Positions 1 through 8,555 of a stretch of DNA of 64,000 bases are shown here, piece by piece (positions within the stretch are counted from its first letter, which is position 1; each line of letters starts with the position of its first letter). The notes beneath the pieces were generated by a model, which did no database searches, had not been told where the DNA came from, and saw nothing but the letters and a program-made list of their open reading frames with translations. Position numbers and translations under genes: made by a program. Origin of the DNA: an uncultured Flavobacteriaceae bacterium (GTDB lineage Bacteria > Bacteroidota > Bacteroidia > Flavobacteriales > Flavobacteriaceae); the NCBI GenBank assembly GCA_947503005.1, contig CANNCA010000003.1, positions 434,001-498,000 of the forward strand, written 5' to 3'.

Positions 1-64
1 CTTATTCGACAGTACATTCTATTTTTATTAATGTGGGGGTAAGGCCTAACGACCTTTATTTTAT

Positions 65-1042
65 CTAGAAATCGGCGTCAAAGCTGATTTTCTGATCTTC
101 TTCATTATTCATTACACCCGCTTTTTGATATTCGGCTACTCTTTTCTCAAAGAAGTTCGTCTTTCCTTGGAGGGAAATCATATCCATAAAATCAAAGGGA
201 TTCGTTGAATTATACACTTTATCGCATTCCAATTCTACCAATAAACGGTCCGTTACGAATTCTAAATACTGCGTCATCAATTTGGAGTTCATTCCAATCA
301 AACTAGCAGGAAGAGATTCTGTAATGAATTCACGCTCTATATCTAGAGCATTTGTGAGTATTTGTGTAATTCGCTCCTTAGGAACTTTGTTAATCAGATG
401 TTTGTTATGAAGATGAACCGCATAATCACAGTGCATCCCTTCGTCTCTTGAAATCAACTCATTTGAAAAAGTCAGACCTGGCATCAACCCTCTTTTCTTT
501 AACCAAAAGATAGAGCAGAAGGCTCCCGAGAAGAAAATTCCTTCTACGGCGGCAAAGGCTATTAAACGTTCTGCAAAACTTGGAGAATCAATCCAATTTA
601 AAGCCCAATCCGCTTTTTTCTTAATCGCCGGGAAATTTTCAATTGCCTTAAAAAGGATGTTTTTTTCTTTTTCGTCTTTCACGTAAGTATCGATCAACAA
701 TGAATAAGTTTCTGAATGGATGTTCTCCATCATGATTTGAAAACCATAAAAGAATTTCGCCTCTGCATATTGAACTTCACTAACAAAGTTCTCGGCCAAA
801 TTTTCATTAACGATTCCGTCGGAAGCAGCAAAAAATGCTAAAATATGCTTGATGAAATAACGTTCATCGTCGTTTAATTTGTTATTCCAATCATTCAGAT
901 CTTCACTAAGGTCGATTTCTTCAGCGGTCCAAAAACAAGCCTCACATTTTTTGTACCATTCCCATAAATCATCATGCTTAATAGGAAAAATTACAAATCG
1001 GTCTTCGTTTTCTGCCAAGATAGGCTCTATCGCTGTGGACAT
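65..1042 (-). CDS. nrdB: Class Ia ribonucleotide reductase, beta (R2) subunit
   Basis: Small subunit of aerobic ribonucleotide reductase; with NrdA it makes deoxyribonucleoside diphosphates in the cytoplasm. Seen: the expected di-iron ligands D75 (FAASDG), E106 and H109 (ENIHSETYS), the Glu of [10 protein letters not shown], and E/H of [10 protein letters not shown]113 is the expected tyrosyl-radical residue. The C-terminal tail ISFDADF matches the R1-docking tail of eukaryote-like R2 proteins. Length (325 aa) is normal. The 64 bases before the window edge hold no gene end that I can identify; nrdA probably lies just outside on the same strand, which is inference. Confidence 0.97.
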   Translation of the reverse strand: MSTAIEPILAENEDRFVIFPIKHDDLWEWYKKCEACFWTAEEIDLSEDLNDWNNKLNDDERYFIKHILAFFAASDGIVNENLAENFVSEVQYAEAKFFYGFQIMMENIHSETYSLLIDTYVKDEKEKNILFKAIENFPAIKKKADWALNWIDSPSFAERLIAFAAVEGIFFSGAFCSIFWLKKRGLMPGLTFSNELISRDEGMHCDYAVHLHNKHLINKVPKERITQILTNALDIEREFITESLPASLIGMNSKLMTQYLEFVTDRLLVELECDKVYNSTNPFDFMDMISLQGKTNFFEKRVAEYQKAGVMNNEEDQKISFDADF

Positions 1043-1357
1043 ATTCTTACAAATTTAAAAAGTTAGTGTAGTGAGCTGAAAATTACCCCTGTGCTGGGCT
1101 TACAAAGATGGAAAATAAAGAGGGATTAAAAATGCGTGTTTCAAACATTCCGTTACAAAGTTTTTAACATCGTATGTTGAAATCTAGGTTGGCTACTGAT
1201 GTACGTTAGCCTTACCGAAGAATTGAATTTTAAATAAAATTTACATTGAAGTTGAACAAAAAAAATAAACCAAAAAGTATGTTTTTAAATATACTTTTTG
1301 GTTTGAATATTGATGAACTTTAATTAAAACATCTTCCCTTTAAGGCGCCATGGTATG
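1043..1357. other. Intergenic: nrdB upstream region and adhesin terminator
   Basis: This 315-base gap separates the start of nrdB from the stop of the adhesin gene, both on the minus strand. It holds a strong hairpin (separate entry) and, next to nrdB, a promoter-containing stretch. I see no convincing NrdR box and no additional ORF. Confidence 0.6.
1267..1304 (-). terminator. Rho-independent terminator of the adhesin operon
   Basis: A perfect 14-bp stem (1267-1280 with 1291-1304) and a 10-base loop. On the minus strand the stem is followed by a T-rich run. It lies 54 bases past the stop of the adhesin gene. Confidence 0.85.
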
Positions 1358-3934
1358 CTAATTAATCTTGTATCCTTCAAACCAGCTTCCATTCCCGTCC
1401 AGTCGGGAATCTTCACCAGCACTATAATTTCTCAATTGCACAAATACCTCTTGTCCGGCAGATAGTCGAAAGATTCCGCTGATTTCCGTCTTCACAGTAT
1501 CCCCTTCTACATGTGTGCCATCAAGCCAGGAGCCCATAATATTAAACTTTATGGCAAAAAAGGCATTGCTTACAGCATTTGATTGATCTACAACCGCATG
1601 TAGAAAATAATATCCCGTCTCAGGAGCTACGAATCTTTTGGTTGTCTCATTGAAGGCGTTGGCGGTATCATACAATTCGTTTTCCCAGATGTCTGCCTCG
1701 ATTACGGTACCCCTGTTCAAATTTTTAACTGCAAAACCTGCACCTTCAACTTTAAAAACTATAGGACCTGAAGACCCGCTAACACTTCCAACTACCAAAT
1801 TACCTTCAGAATCTGCAACCACGTTGCGAGTGCCAGTACCTGACAAGTTTGAAGATCTAATATTGCCATTTACATCTAATTTAGATTGTGGCTCGGTTGT
1901 CCCAATACCGACATCTCCATTTGCCTCTACTGTTAGTTTGGGAGTTGCGTTGGTAGTAAGGTGCACTTTTCCTAGGGTGTTTCCAGCTCCAGTACCGAAA
2001 TCCATATCGTTATCTCCTGTCCAGATTCCAGCATAGCCTTTATAACCACCAGAATTTTCAAACCGCATAAAACTTTCACTACTTGAACTTTTCAAATTTA
2101 AAGGGACTGTACTATTTGTAGCAACGTCTAGAGCATACCCTGGTGTAATAGTTCCTATGCCCACATTACCTGTATCATAACCTATATTTCCTTCATTTTC
2201 TGACCACAGTGAGGATTCAAATCCGCCAGTGCCAATTACCAAATTTCCATCTGCATCGGCCATTACATTACGTTGTCCAGCACCTGCCAGATCGCTTGAA
2301 CGAATATCTCCTTGAACATCAAGGCTGGCGGCAGGTGTAATTGTACCCACGCCCACGTTGGTTTCAGTGATGGTCAAAACATCATTCGCACCAGCTCCTA
2401 GCATCATCCGGTTTGTTCCCCCATCCGTTCGAATTCTAGTATCGCCAGCTCCACCACCGCCGAGTGCAACCCCAACTTTTAAGCGATACGTATCATTTCC
2501 AATTCTAAAGTCTCCTTCAGTGGAGTTAGGATTCCAATTGTTTATCCCGGCCACGTCCAATGGTGCCGTTGGGTCCAACGTGCCAATTCCCACTTTTTGG
2601 TCAATGATAGTTAAAACATCATCGGTACCTGAACCAAGTAACAATCTATTACTCCCGCCGTGAGATCTAATGCGAGAATTACCAGCACCAGCACCTCCTG
2701 TTGAAGTGCTCATTTTTAAACGATGGGTAGCATCGCCAATTCTAAAATCGCCTTCTGTATCTGAAAGATTCCAATTACTTCCATCGGTCTCAATGGATAA
2801 ACTTGTTTGTGGAGTTGTCGTTCCTATTCCAACTTTGCCGTCTATATAATTGATATCATCTCCTATTTTTGACCATACAGAGCTCCCACTACCCCCACTG
2901 GCAAGACTGCTTAAATCAACGGTATTGCCTTCTTCAATTTCTAGAACTTTAGTTGTCTCATTAAAAGTCAAGTTCTGGTTGTCCGATCCCCCAGATGGAA
3001 TTATGGTTGCCAAATCAATGGTAGAACCATCAGAAATGCTAAGCTCGGTACCAGCTAAGGAAATATCTTGTATTTCATTTGTTGGGTCTGCATCTGCATC
3101 GGTACCACCGCTCGGAATGGTTACCGAATTCCCATCTGACAAACTCAACTCGTTCGTGCCAGCATCAAAACTCAACGTCTGAAGCTCGTTAGCCGGATCG
3201 GCGTCAGCATCAGCACCTCCAGAAGGAATTGTAATTTCACCTCCATCCGTGAGACTGATTTTGTTCGAAGCCGCATCAAAACTGATTGTTTGTATTTCGT
3301 TGGTCGGGTCTGCGTCTGCGTCTGCGCCCACGCTCGGAATAGTTACCGTATTTCCGTCCGACAAACTCAACTCGTTCGTTCCAGAATCGAAGCTTAAAGT
3401 CTGTAATTCATTGGAAGGGTCCGCATCGGCATCAACACTGCCTCCTGTTACCAACTCATCAATGGCATCTTGGGTCGTCATTGCTGTTAGACCAGATGTC
3501 GAATTGTCATATAGTACTTCATCAGCTGAAGGATCGGTAATATTCCCCGCGCTAATCGCATAAGGCACGGCCATCAGTTCAGTAGTTCCAACTTCGCTTC
3601 CGTTCATGGAAACGGTTACGAAGGTTGCCGCGCTTCCCCAAGGTAATGTATTGTAATTCCCTGATGTTGAACTTCCATTACCAATCAATAAGCTGAATAC
3701 TCCGTTGGTATCAGTTGTAATACTATGGTTTTCTTCATATTCCGCTGGTGCAGTAGCAGTACCAAATTTTAAACTAATAGTAACCGTCATTGCTTCACCA
3801 ACCATCAACTCATTGCTAGCATTGCGTGCAACTCCTTGGTAGTTTATAAAGTTTTTCTGTGTCTCTTGCGCACTAAGTACTCCGAAGAAGAGGCTGACAA
3901 TTAGTACAATAATCGAAATGTAATTTTTATTCAT
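1358..3934 (-). CDS. Secreted repeat adhesin / tail-fibre-like protein with C1q-like C-terminus
   Basis: 858-aa exported protein of unknown specific function. Seen: a signal peptide ending near FFGVLSAQE; an N-terminal beta-rich domain of the type found in flavobacterial tail-fibre-like proteins (NYQGVARNASNE...); about four repeats of roughly 33 aa, each opening with DADADP and NE(L/I)Q; repeated VGIGT(T/I)(T/E)P blades resembling phage tail-fibre/trimeric adhesin segments; and a C-terminal domain of about 130 aa with the C1q/TNF jelly-roll pattern (FVAPETGYYF, LSAGQEVFVQL). No T9SS sorting domain is visible. The gene follows the T9SS cargo gene by 21 bases, so the two are probably cotranscribed. 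The leader AAAACTAGAAAT before ATG recurs at 7777 and 10623. Role in surface adhesion is inference. Confidence 0.8.
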   Translation of the reverse strand: MNKNYISIIVLIVSLFFGVLSAQETQKNFINYQGVARNASNELMVGEAMTVTISLKFGTATAPAEYEENHSITTDTNGVFSLLIGNGSSTSGNYNTLPWGSAATFVTVSMNGSEVGTTELMAVPYAISAGNITDPSADEVLYDNSTSGLTAMTTQDAIDELVTGGSVDADADPSNELQTLSFDSGTNELSLSDGNTVTIPSVGADADADPTNEIQTISFDAASNKISLTDGGEITIPSGGADADADPANELQTLSFDAGTNELSLSDGNSVTIPSGGTDADADPTNEIQDISLAGTELSISDGSTIDLATIIPSGGSDNQNLTFNETTKVLEIEEGNTVDLSSLASGGSGSSVWSKIGDDINYIDGKVGIGTTTPQTSLSIETDGSNWNLSDTEGDFRIGDATHRLKMSTSTGGAGAGNSRIRSHGGSNRLLLGSGTDDVLTIIDQKVGIGTLDPTAPLDVAGINNWNPNSTEGDFRIGNDTYRLKVGVALGGGGAGDTRIRTDGGTNRMMLGAGANDVLTITETNVGVGTITPAASLDVQGDIRSSDLAGAGQRNVMADADGNLVIGTGGFESSLWSENEGNIGYDTGNVGIGTITPGYALDVATNSTVPLNLKSSSSESFMRFENSGGYKGYAGIWTGDNDMDFGTGAGNTLGKVHLTTNATPKLTVEANGDVGIGTTEPQSKLDVNGNIRSSNLSGTGTRNVVADSEGNLVVGSVSGSSGPIVFKVEGAGFAVKNLNRGTVIEADIWENELYDTANAFNETTKRFVAPETGYYFLHAVVDQSNAVSNAFFAIKFNIMGSWLDGTHVEGDTVKTEISGIFRLSAGQEVFVQLRNYSAGEDSRLDGNGSWFEGYKIN
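3030..3441 (-). repeat. In-gene tandem repeats coding DADADP units
   Basis: Imperfect direct repeats of about 100 bp within the adhesin gene encode the DADADP-NELQ-LS-DG units. The copies differ at many synonymous sites. Acidic DxDxDP motifs suggest Ca-binding linkers, which is inference. Confidence 0.75.
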
Positions 3935-3955
3935 GATTTCTAGTTTTATATAGTT

Positions 3956-4435
3956 CTATTTTTTGATAATCTTAAACAGTTTGGCTTCAGTATTATCCCT
4001 AATAAAAAGACGAAGCACATATACACCTTTTGATAGATAGCTCAAATCAATGGTGTGCTCCAATTGGGTGTATTCCACTGTTTGTTTATACACGCGTTGC
4101 CCATCGACCCCAAAGACGATAATCCCGAATATTTCATTGTTGTCGGTAAAAATGGTAAGATCACTTTCTACAGGATTAGGGTATACTTTTATACCGTCGA
4201 GGTCTTTTTCCGCAGTTATAGGTTCTACCTGCAATGAGCCGGCCCAAAAGCCTTGGTCTATTGAATTCTCGGCTTTCGCCATACCAACAATGGGTTCACC
4301 AATAGTATTACAAATGGTAATCTCAGATGTTGACATTTCGCTGCCTGAGGATGCTATAACTATTTTATTAATGGATTGCGCACTTAGAAGTGCCCCGCTA
4401 AACGCTAGAATATAGGTAAGTAGTGATTTCATCAT
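3956..4435 (-). CDS. Small T9SS type A sorting-domain protein
   Basis: 159-aa secreted protein. It has an N-terminal signal peptide (MMKSLLTYILAFSGALLSAQ), a short middle region and, from about residue 80, a typical type-A T9SS C-terminal domain (KVYPNPVESDLTI ... YLSKGVYVLRLF ... KLFKIIKK). The protein should therefore cross the outer membrane through the type IX system and be anchored or released there. The body is too short to contain an enzyme domain. It is the first gene of an apparent operon with the adhesin gene. Upstream, GTTAAC at 4474-4479 recalls the -35 half of the ECF-type box found elsewhere, but the -10 half is poor. Confidence 0.85.
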   Translation of the reverse strand: MMKSLLTYILAFSGALLSAQSINKIVIASSGSEMSTSEITICNTIGEPIVGMAKAENSIDQGFWAGSLQVEPITAEKDLDGIKVYPNPVESDLTIFTDNNEIFGIIVFGVDGQRVYKQTVEYTQLEHTIDLSYLSKGVYVLRLFIRDNTEAKLFKIIKK

Positions 4436-4528
4436 TCCTTTTGTTTTCCTTTTATGGAGACACTTCAGGAAAGGTTAACATTGAAAACAATTTTTTATAT
4501 TTTATCATACGTATTCAAAGAACAAGGC

Positions 4529-4568
4529 ACAAAAAAACCCGAGAATGATCAAAATGAGTTTCTCGGGT
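4529..4568 (-). terminator. Terminator of the methyltransferase gene
   Basis: A 9-bp perfect stem ACCCGAGAA/TTCTCGGGT (4537-4545 with 4560-4568) with a 14-base loop. On the minus strand it is followed by seven T residues. It lies 70 bases past the stop at 4638. Confidence 0.85.
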
Positions 4569-4637
4569 AGCTAACACTAGCCATAAAATATGTGGGCCGG
4601 GGCACCTTAACAGAATTGGGTTCTGGTATATCGTGTT

Positions 4638-5558
4638 TTAATTGGAGTGTATATGAAGATATAAAATAACGTTATCCGGCATACGGCTTACATGAACTTC
4701 ATCTTCGCCAAATCCGGCTTCCCTCGCCAAATGAAGTAACTGCCCCTCTGTACGGTGTACAAGATGCCAATCTCCCAAAATCTCCATATAATTTCTACTC
4801 GGATTATGGTCTTCATTATAGTTACCTATGACTATCTCACCCCCTATTCTTTGCCATTCTTTGAATCGTCGCAACAAATTCACAAAGGCTTTATCATTAA
4901 GGTAATCGAAAAGTCCTGCTGACCAAATGAAATCAAAGGTCTTGTTGGCCTGGTAACGAAAAATATTTGAGTTTACGTATTCAATTCGGTTTAAATAATC
5001 TTTATTCAATTTTTTTGAAAAGTCAATGGCCTCATCATCGATTTCGACACAAGTGGTGAACATGTTCTTCGTAGGCGAAGTTTTATAAAGTTCGGCCAAC
5101 TCTCTTCCTGAACCACTTACAATATTAAGTACATTTATTTGCCTGGCCGTCCTTGCTTTCGACTGAACCAAGTGTTTAAAATAAGCTTTGCGGTTTCGCA
5201 CTGCGGTCGGCGCCGCATTTTGTTGTACATATTCATCCCAGATGGCAAACTTTGGATTATCAGAAACATGATGGGTATAAATCTTATCTAAAAAGAGATA
5301 ATCGCCTGGATAACCATTGGGCTTCATAAAACCCCTTCCGTGTAAGGTGTTTTCTAAAAATTCCTTTCCAAAACCCATACTAATTTTAGAAATAACATCT
5401 TTTGAAATTCTGCCTTTTCGATACTCATAGGACGTTATTGCCAAGAGCTCTTCCAGTTGATGAAAATTGTGATGTGCTAATTGTTCATGCTTGATGAATT
5501 GTTCTAGAAGTTCTAGCCCTACGCTCTTATTTGTAGTTTTTTTGAGTGCAGTAATCAT
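4638..5558 (-). CDS. Class I SAM-dependent methyltransferase
   Basis: 306-aa soluble protein. The Rossmann SAM-binding region is at about residues 145-225: motif I VLNIVSGSGRELAEL, an acidic strand TTCVEIDDEAI that would hold the ribose, and FDFIWSAGLFDYLND as motif III/IV. The N-terminal ~100 residues are helical, with a GFMKPNGYPGDYLFLD segment seen in methyltransferases annotated near extracellular-factor/fatty-acid-ester biosynthesis; I would not assign that substrate. It is followed by its own terminator, so it is monocistronic or the last gene after the 76-aa membrane protein upstream (50-base gap). Confidence 0.85.
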   Translation of the reverse strand: MITALKKTTNKSVGLELLEQFIKHEQLAHHNFHQLEELLAITSYEYRKGRISKDVISKISMGFGKEFLENTLHGRGFMKPNGYPGDYLFLDKIYTHHVSDNPKFAIWDEYVQQNAAPTAVRNRKAYFKHLVQSKARTARQINVLNIVSGSGRELAELYKTSPTKNMFTTCVEIDDEAIDFSKKLNKDYLNRIEYVNSNIFRYQANKTFDFIWSAGLFDYLNDKAFVNLLRRFKEWQRIGGEIVIGNYNEDHNPSRNYMEILGDWHLVHRTEGQLLHLAREAGFGEDEVHVSRMPDNVILYLHIHSN

Positions 5559-5608
5559 AGCCGATTATTTTATGGTTTATTGAGGAAGTATTATAGATTT
5601 GACAAGTA

Positions 5609-5839
5609 TCATTTTTCCGGTGCTTTGAATACAAAGATGTTTAGGTATCCGAAATCAATAGAACAGGCTTTGTTCAGTTCCTTAAGCCATGTATGAATAA
5701 AAAACCCAGATACTAAAATGATTTCCAAACCCACTAAAATCCATGGGTTAATTCCCTTCACCAGTTCCGACAAGGGTTCTGCCATTAACAATGTGGTATT
5801 AAATAAAAGTGCTGCGATAAGAATAATTGAGGTTTTCAT
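5609..5839 (-). CDS. Small membrane protein of unknown function
   Basis: 76 aa. The first segment (about residues 3-20, IILIAALLFNTTLLMAEP) looks like a signal peptide or membrane anchor. A second hydrophobic stretch, WILVGLEIILVSGFFIHTWL, is a clear transmembrane helix. I recognise no family. It may be cotranscribed with the methyltransferase gene 50 bases downstream. Confidence 0.55.
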   Translation of the reverse strand: MKTSIILIAALLFNTTLLMAEPLSELVKGINPWILVGLEIILVSGFFIHTWLKELNKACSIDFGYLNIFVFKAPEK

Positions 5840-6184
5840 AATGCTATGTTTAATATATGTTATGTGTAGTATTTCGTTTTTGTTCTAAAAAATTCATGGT
5901 ATCGCTTGAAATATAAATTCAAGTAATACAGATAGAAGCCGTATAGTTCCACTACTTGAACTTTTATGTTATTTAAGCCCTAAAGGTTAACGTCCGAAAG
6001 AATAATCCTTGAACGGCAACAATGCCTTATTGGCGAAATTATAAGAGGGGAAAGGGAAAATTTAGAGAAAAGTTGGTTACAATTCGAAATAAAGGTAATT
6101 AACAACATAAACAAACATTCCAAGATTGTAAGGTTGGTTTATATTCTTGTATAAATTGCATTGATAACAAGTTTATTTAGAATA
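5840..6184. other. Intergenic region upstream of the 76-aa membrane protein
   Basis: 345 bases without an ORF. It should hold the promoter of the 76-aa gene and the 3' end of the lipoprotein operon. A 17-base sequence TTCTTGTATAAATTGCA (6144-6160) followed by TTGATAACA is repeated at 18043-18059 upstream of the LytTR regulator. No ECF-type box is present. Confidence 0.5.
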
Positions 6185-6787
6185 TTAATTCATCAAATTA
6201 TCGAGAACCTCGAAGTCGAGTTCATCTACTAAACTCCATGTTTCTTCGATGTTGTAATCATGGGCCGTAATCATTATCATGAAACGTTGTTTATGAAAGA
6301 AGTGGAGGATGGTCATGTTCTTTTCAGTTTCGTAATCCTGTCTCGCCATTCTTCCCTTCACATTGACAGATCGATGTTGTATGGTTTCCACATCAGATTC
6401 TGGCTCTGTACCAAATACGTTGATTTTGCTTGCGACCATTCCTCCTTGAGGACCAGCGGCATCGGTGATAGACAACGTAATCATTTTATCGCCCAATCTT
6501 TTGTATGAGCCTGTCATCTGTGCTTCTTTAAAAAGGGAAAAAGACCTTGCTCGCTCAAGCGATAGCCCACCCAGTGTTTTAGGAAGCCAAGCCTCAAGAT
6601 TTGCCTGATCTACAGGTTCAGTATGTATAAGTTTTTCTAACAACTTCTCTTCGGCATTCTTTTTCTCCGCTTTCTGTGTCTTGGCTACCTCTTTTTCAGA
6701 ATCACTCCCCTTCTTCAAAGCCTCATTGCAAGACCATGTAAGTGTGGTCAAGGCAAAAAAGAGTATTAGTTTTATACAATTTTTCAT
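6185..6787 (-). CDS. Lipoprotein, paralogue of the upstream lipoprotein
   Basis: 200-aa predicted lipoprotein: signal ending in the lipobox LTWSC with Cys20, followed by a charged Lys/Glu-rich linker. The C-terminal ~135 residues align by eye with the upstream lipoprotein at 6804 (WLPKTLGGLS, TDAAGPQGGM, QRFMIMITA, and a final ETW..V..LDF pattern), so the pair arose by tandem duplication. I know of no function. It is the third gene of an apparent operon (16-base gap to the upstream gene) whose promoter is the ECF-type box at 7805-7834. Confidence 0.75.
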   Translation of the reverse strand: MKNCIKLILFFALTTLTWSCNEALKKGSDSEKEVAKTQKAEKKNAEEKLLEKLIHTEPVDQANLEAWLPKTLGGLSLERARSFSLFKEAQMTGSYKRLGDKMITLSITDAAGPQGGMVASKINVFGTEPESDVETIQHRSVNVKGRMARQDYETEKNMTILHFFHKQRFMIMITAHDYNIEETWSLVDELDFEVLDNLMN

Positions 6788-6803
6788 AATTATTGGTTTT
6801 AAG

Positions 6804-7421
6804 TTATTCGGTCATTTCGACCAGTTCTTTTAAATCGAGTTTTTGTGTCATTTTCCAAGTGTCTTCCACATTAATGGCCGTCGAATTAATGGTAATCAAA
6901 AAGCGTTCTTCATAAGCGAACATCAATTGGGTATTGTTTGCTTTCTTCTTATAGATTTGTTGGGCTTTAATACCACCAACGGTCACTGTTTGTTGGTGCT
7001 TGTACTCATCTTCGACTTCCATTTCCATATTTCTGAACAGACCATAACTGGCTGTCATCATACTCCCGGTCGGGCCAGCACCATCAATTACCATGACGTT
7101 CAATTTCTTGTTACCCTCAGCTGCCTTATAAGTGCCTTCTACGGAGTTCACTTGGTACATGCCAGCTTGACCTACTTTAAATCCTGTTCTTTCCAAATCG
7201 CCTAAACTTTCGGGTAACCAGTCTTTCAATTGTTGATTCGTCAAAGGTGTCGCATTTTTTAGTTCATCTATGCGGCCTTCAACTTTTTTTGCCTCTTTTA
7301 CGAAAATGGTTGCATTTGAAACACCTTCTTTGGTAGCCTCTATCTTTTCCTTGATCTCACCTGCACAAGACAGTAGTACTAATGATCCAATTAAGTAGAT
7401 GACTTTAGTTGTTTTCAGCAT
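6804..7421 (-). CDS. Lipoprotein, paralogue of the downstream lipoprotein
   Basis: About 205 aa from the start chosen here (MLKTTKVIYLIG, ATG at 7421). That start gives a proper lipoprotein signal with lipobox VLLSC; a longer reading from 7445 would overlap the previous gene and spoil the signal. The body carries WLPESLGDLE, IDGAGPTGSMM and the terminal DTWKMTQKLDLKEL, shared with the next gene. Second gene of the three-gene lipoprotein operon. Function unknown; location probably inner leaflet of the outer membrane. Confidence 0.75.
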   Translation of the reverse strand: MLKTTKVIYLIGSLVLLSCAGEIKEKIEATKEGVSNATIFVKEAKKVEGRIDELKNATPLTNQQLKDWLPESLGDLERTGFKVGQAGMYQVNSVEGTYKAAEGNKKLNVMVIDGAGPTGSMMTASYGLFRNMEMEVEDEYKHQQTVTVGGIKAQQIYKKKANNTQLMFAYEERFLITINSTAINVEDTWKMTQKLDLKELVEMTE

Positions 7422-7438
7422 GTCTGAGGTTATAAATA

Positions 7439-7777
7439 TTAACATTCCAAATTAGCTAGAGCCGCTTTGGCCTCATTTAATTCGCTGTCAATTTCTGCAT
7501 TTCCGTCCGGTGTACAATCTCGATATCTTTCAACGGCATCAATATATTCAGCCCCTGATTCCTTTAATTCTTGGCAATTTTCAGCACTTTGATTTTCAGC
7601 ATAATTCTCCAGGGCCTTTTGATAAAAACCAAGAGCGATTGAGGCTTCACCGAATCGATCTAAGTCATCACACTCAGTGGCCAAAAGATCGTCAGCTATT
7701 TTTTCAATGGAACACGAGACTAGGCATGTTACTACTAAGAGCGCTAGTATTATTTTACTTGTTTTTACAGTTCTCAT
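7439..7777 (-). CDS. Small lipoprotein
   Basis: 112 aa from the ATG at 7777. An upstream in-frame extension to 7927 exists, but only this start yields a lipoprotein signal (KIILALLVVTCLVSC) and lies behind the AAAACTAGAAATT leader and the ECF-type box. The mature part is helical and Glu-rich with paired Cys (TECDD, ENCQEL, RDCTPD, final LEC), probably a small coiled or TPR-like module. First gene of the operon with the two paralogous lipoproteins. Function unknown. Confidence 0.75.
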   Translation of the reverse strand: MRTVKTSKIILALLVVTCLVSCSIEKIADDLLATECDDLDRFGEASIALGFYQKALENYAENQSAENCQELKESGAEYIDAVERYRDCTPDGNAEIDSELNEAKAALANLEC

Positions 7778-7804
7778 AATTTCTAGTTTTAAATGTTTTA
7801 CAAT

Positions 7805-7834
7805 CATTAGTACCCTTGTAAAAAAAAAGTAAAC
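7805..7834 (-). promoter_or_regulatory. ECF-type promoter box of the lipoprotein operon
   Basis: Read on the minus strand: GTTTAC (7829-7834), exactly 15 bases, then GTAC (7810-7813) followed by TAATG. The box sits 28 bases before the ATG at 7777. The same bipartite pattern with identical spacing precedes four other exported-protein genes in the window. Confidence 0.75.
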
Positions 7835-7930
7835 AAGGTCATTCATATTTATTCTTACAAAAAACGCCACAGGGGAATTCTTATGATGGTGCTTTAATCG
7901 AGTAGCAATCCAATGCATTGTACTCAAGAA

Positions 7931-8515
7931 TTATCGTATGTCATCATCTTTTGCTTTCCAAAAGAGGCCTTCTATTTTAATAGTTTGCCCCTCGCGATTA
8001 ACTACCGAACCTTCAACTTCAACCACTATATCGAGTACGTCATCATTGGTGATAATCTTTTGGTGGTACGTCGCTTTTCCTAAAGCATTTACAAAACCGT
8101 CAAATTCGTCATCTGAATTTGCTGTTCCAAGCCAAAACTCTGTTTCCAGTTTACCTAGATTACCCGTTTGTTCCAAACGTAATCGCTGACTTCGAAGTTG
8201 GTGTGTTCCTTCAATTACATCTGCTGATTTTGTGTCCTCAGGAATATTAAAGCGAAAATCAAAACGTATGCCGTCCGCCCTTGCATTAAAAGACTTATAG
8301 TAGTCTCCATTGAGCAATTGTCCATTAAATGACCCAAATACTGTATTTCCATTGACTTTTCATTCTCTGCCATCTGGGTAAGTCAATGTGAAATTTGCGC
8401 CTTCTTCTGAATCAATTAAACTAAATGCGGTTGCTTGAAAAGGGCTTTTATCTTGGCTACAATTCGTTAAAAACATAACCGATACTATCATCAATACTAT
8501 TTTTGCGTTTTTCAT
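7931..8515 (-). pseudogene. Lipoprotein gene interrupted by an in-frame TGA
   Basis: From ATG at 8515 the frame reads a good lipoprotein start (MKNAKIVLMIVSVMFLTNC) and continues to codon 51. It then meets TGA at 8360-8362 (codon 52) and continues without any other stop to 7931 (194 sense codons in all). The downstream part reads ...KVNGNTVFGSFNGQLLNGDYY and looks like intact protein. A single TGG-to-TGA change (DGRE-W-KVNG) would explain the stop; a sequencing error or recoding are alternatives. The gene lies 40 bases behind the OmpA-like gene, in the same presumed operon. Function unknown. Confidence 0.75.
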
Positions 8516-8555
8516 TGGATAATTATTTTTTAAGCAAATTGGTTCTTACTTGATT

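Noticed and set aside
3030-3441. Regular ~100-base repeats resembling a CRISPR-like array
   Set aside because: They are in one open reading frame and vary at synonymous sites; they encode protein repeats, and no cas genes are present.
1638-3563. Several open frames of 100-130 codons on the plus strand within the adhesin gene
   Set aside because: Antisense shadows of repeated Thr/Ser/Asp-rich coding sequence; no start context or family.
4455-4479. Possible sixth ECF-type box upstream of the T9SS cargo gene (GTTAAC, 15 bases, TCCATAA)
   Set aside because: The -35 half differs by one base and the -10 half matches poorly; the leader is also different. Not counted as a regulon member.
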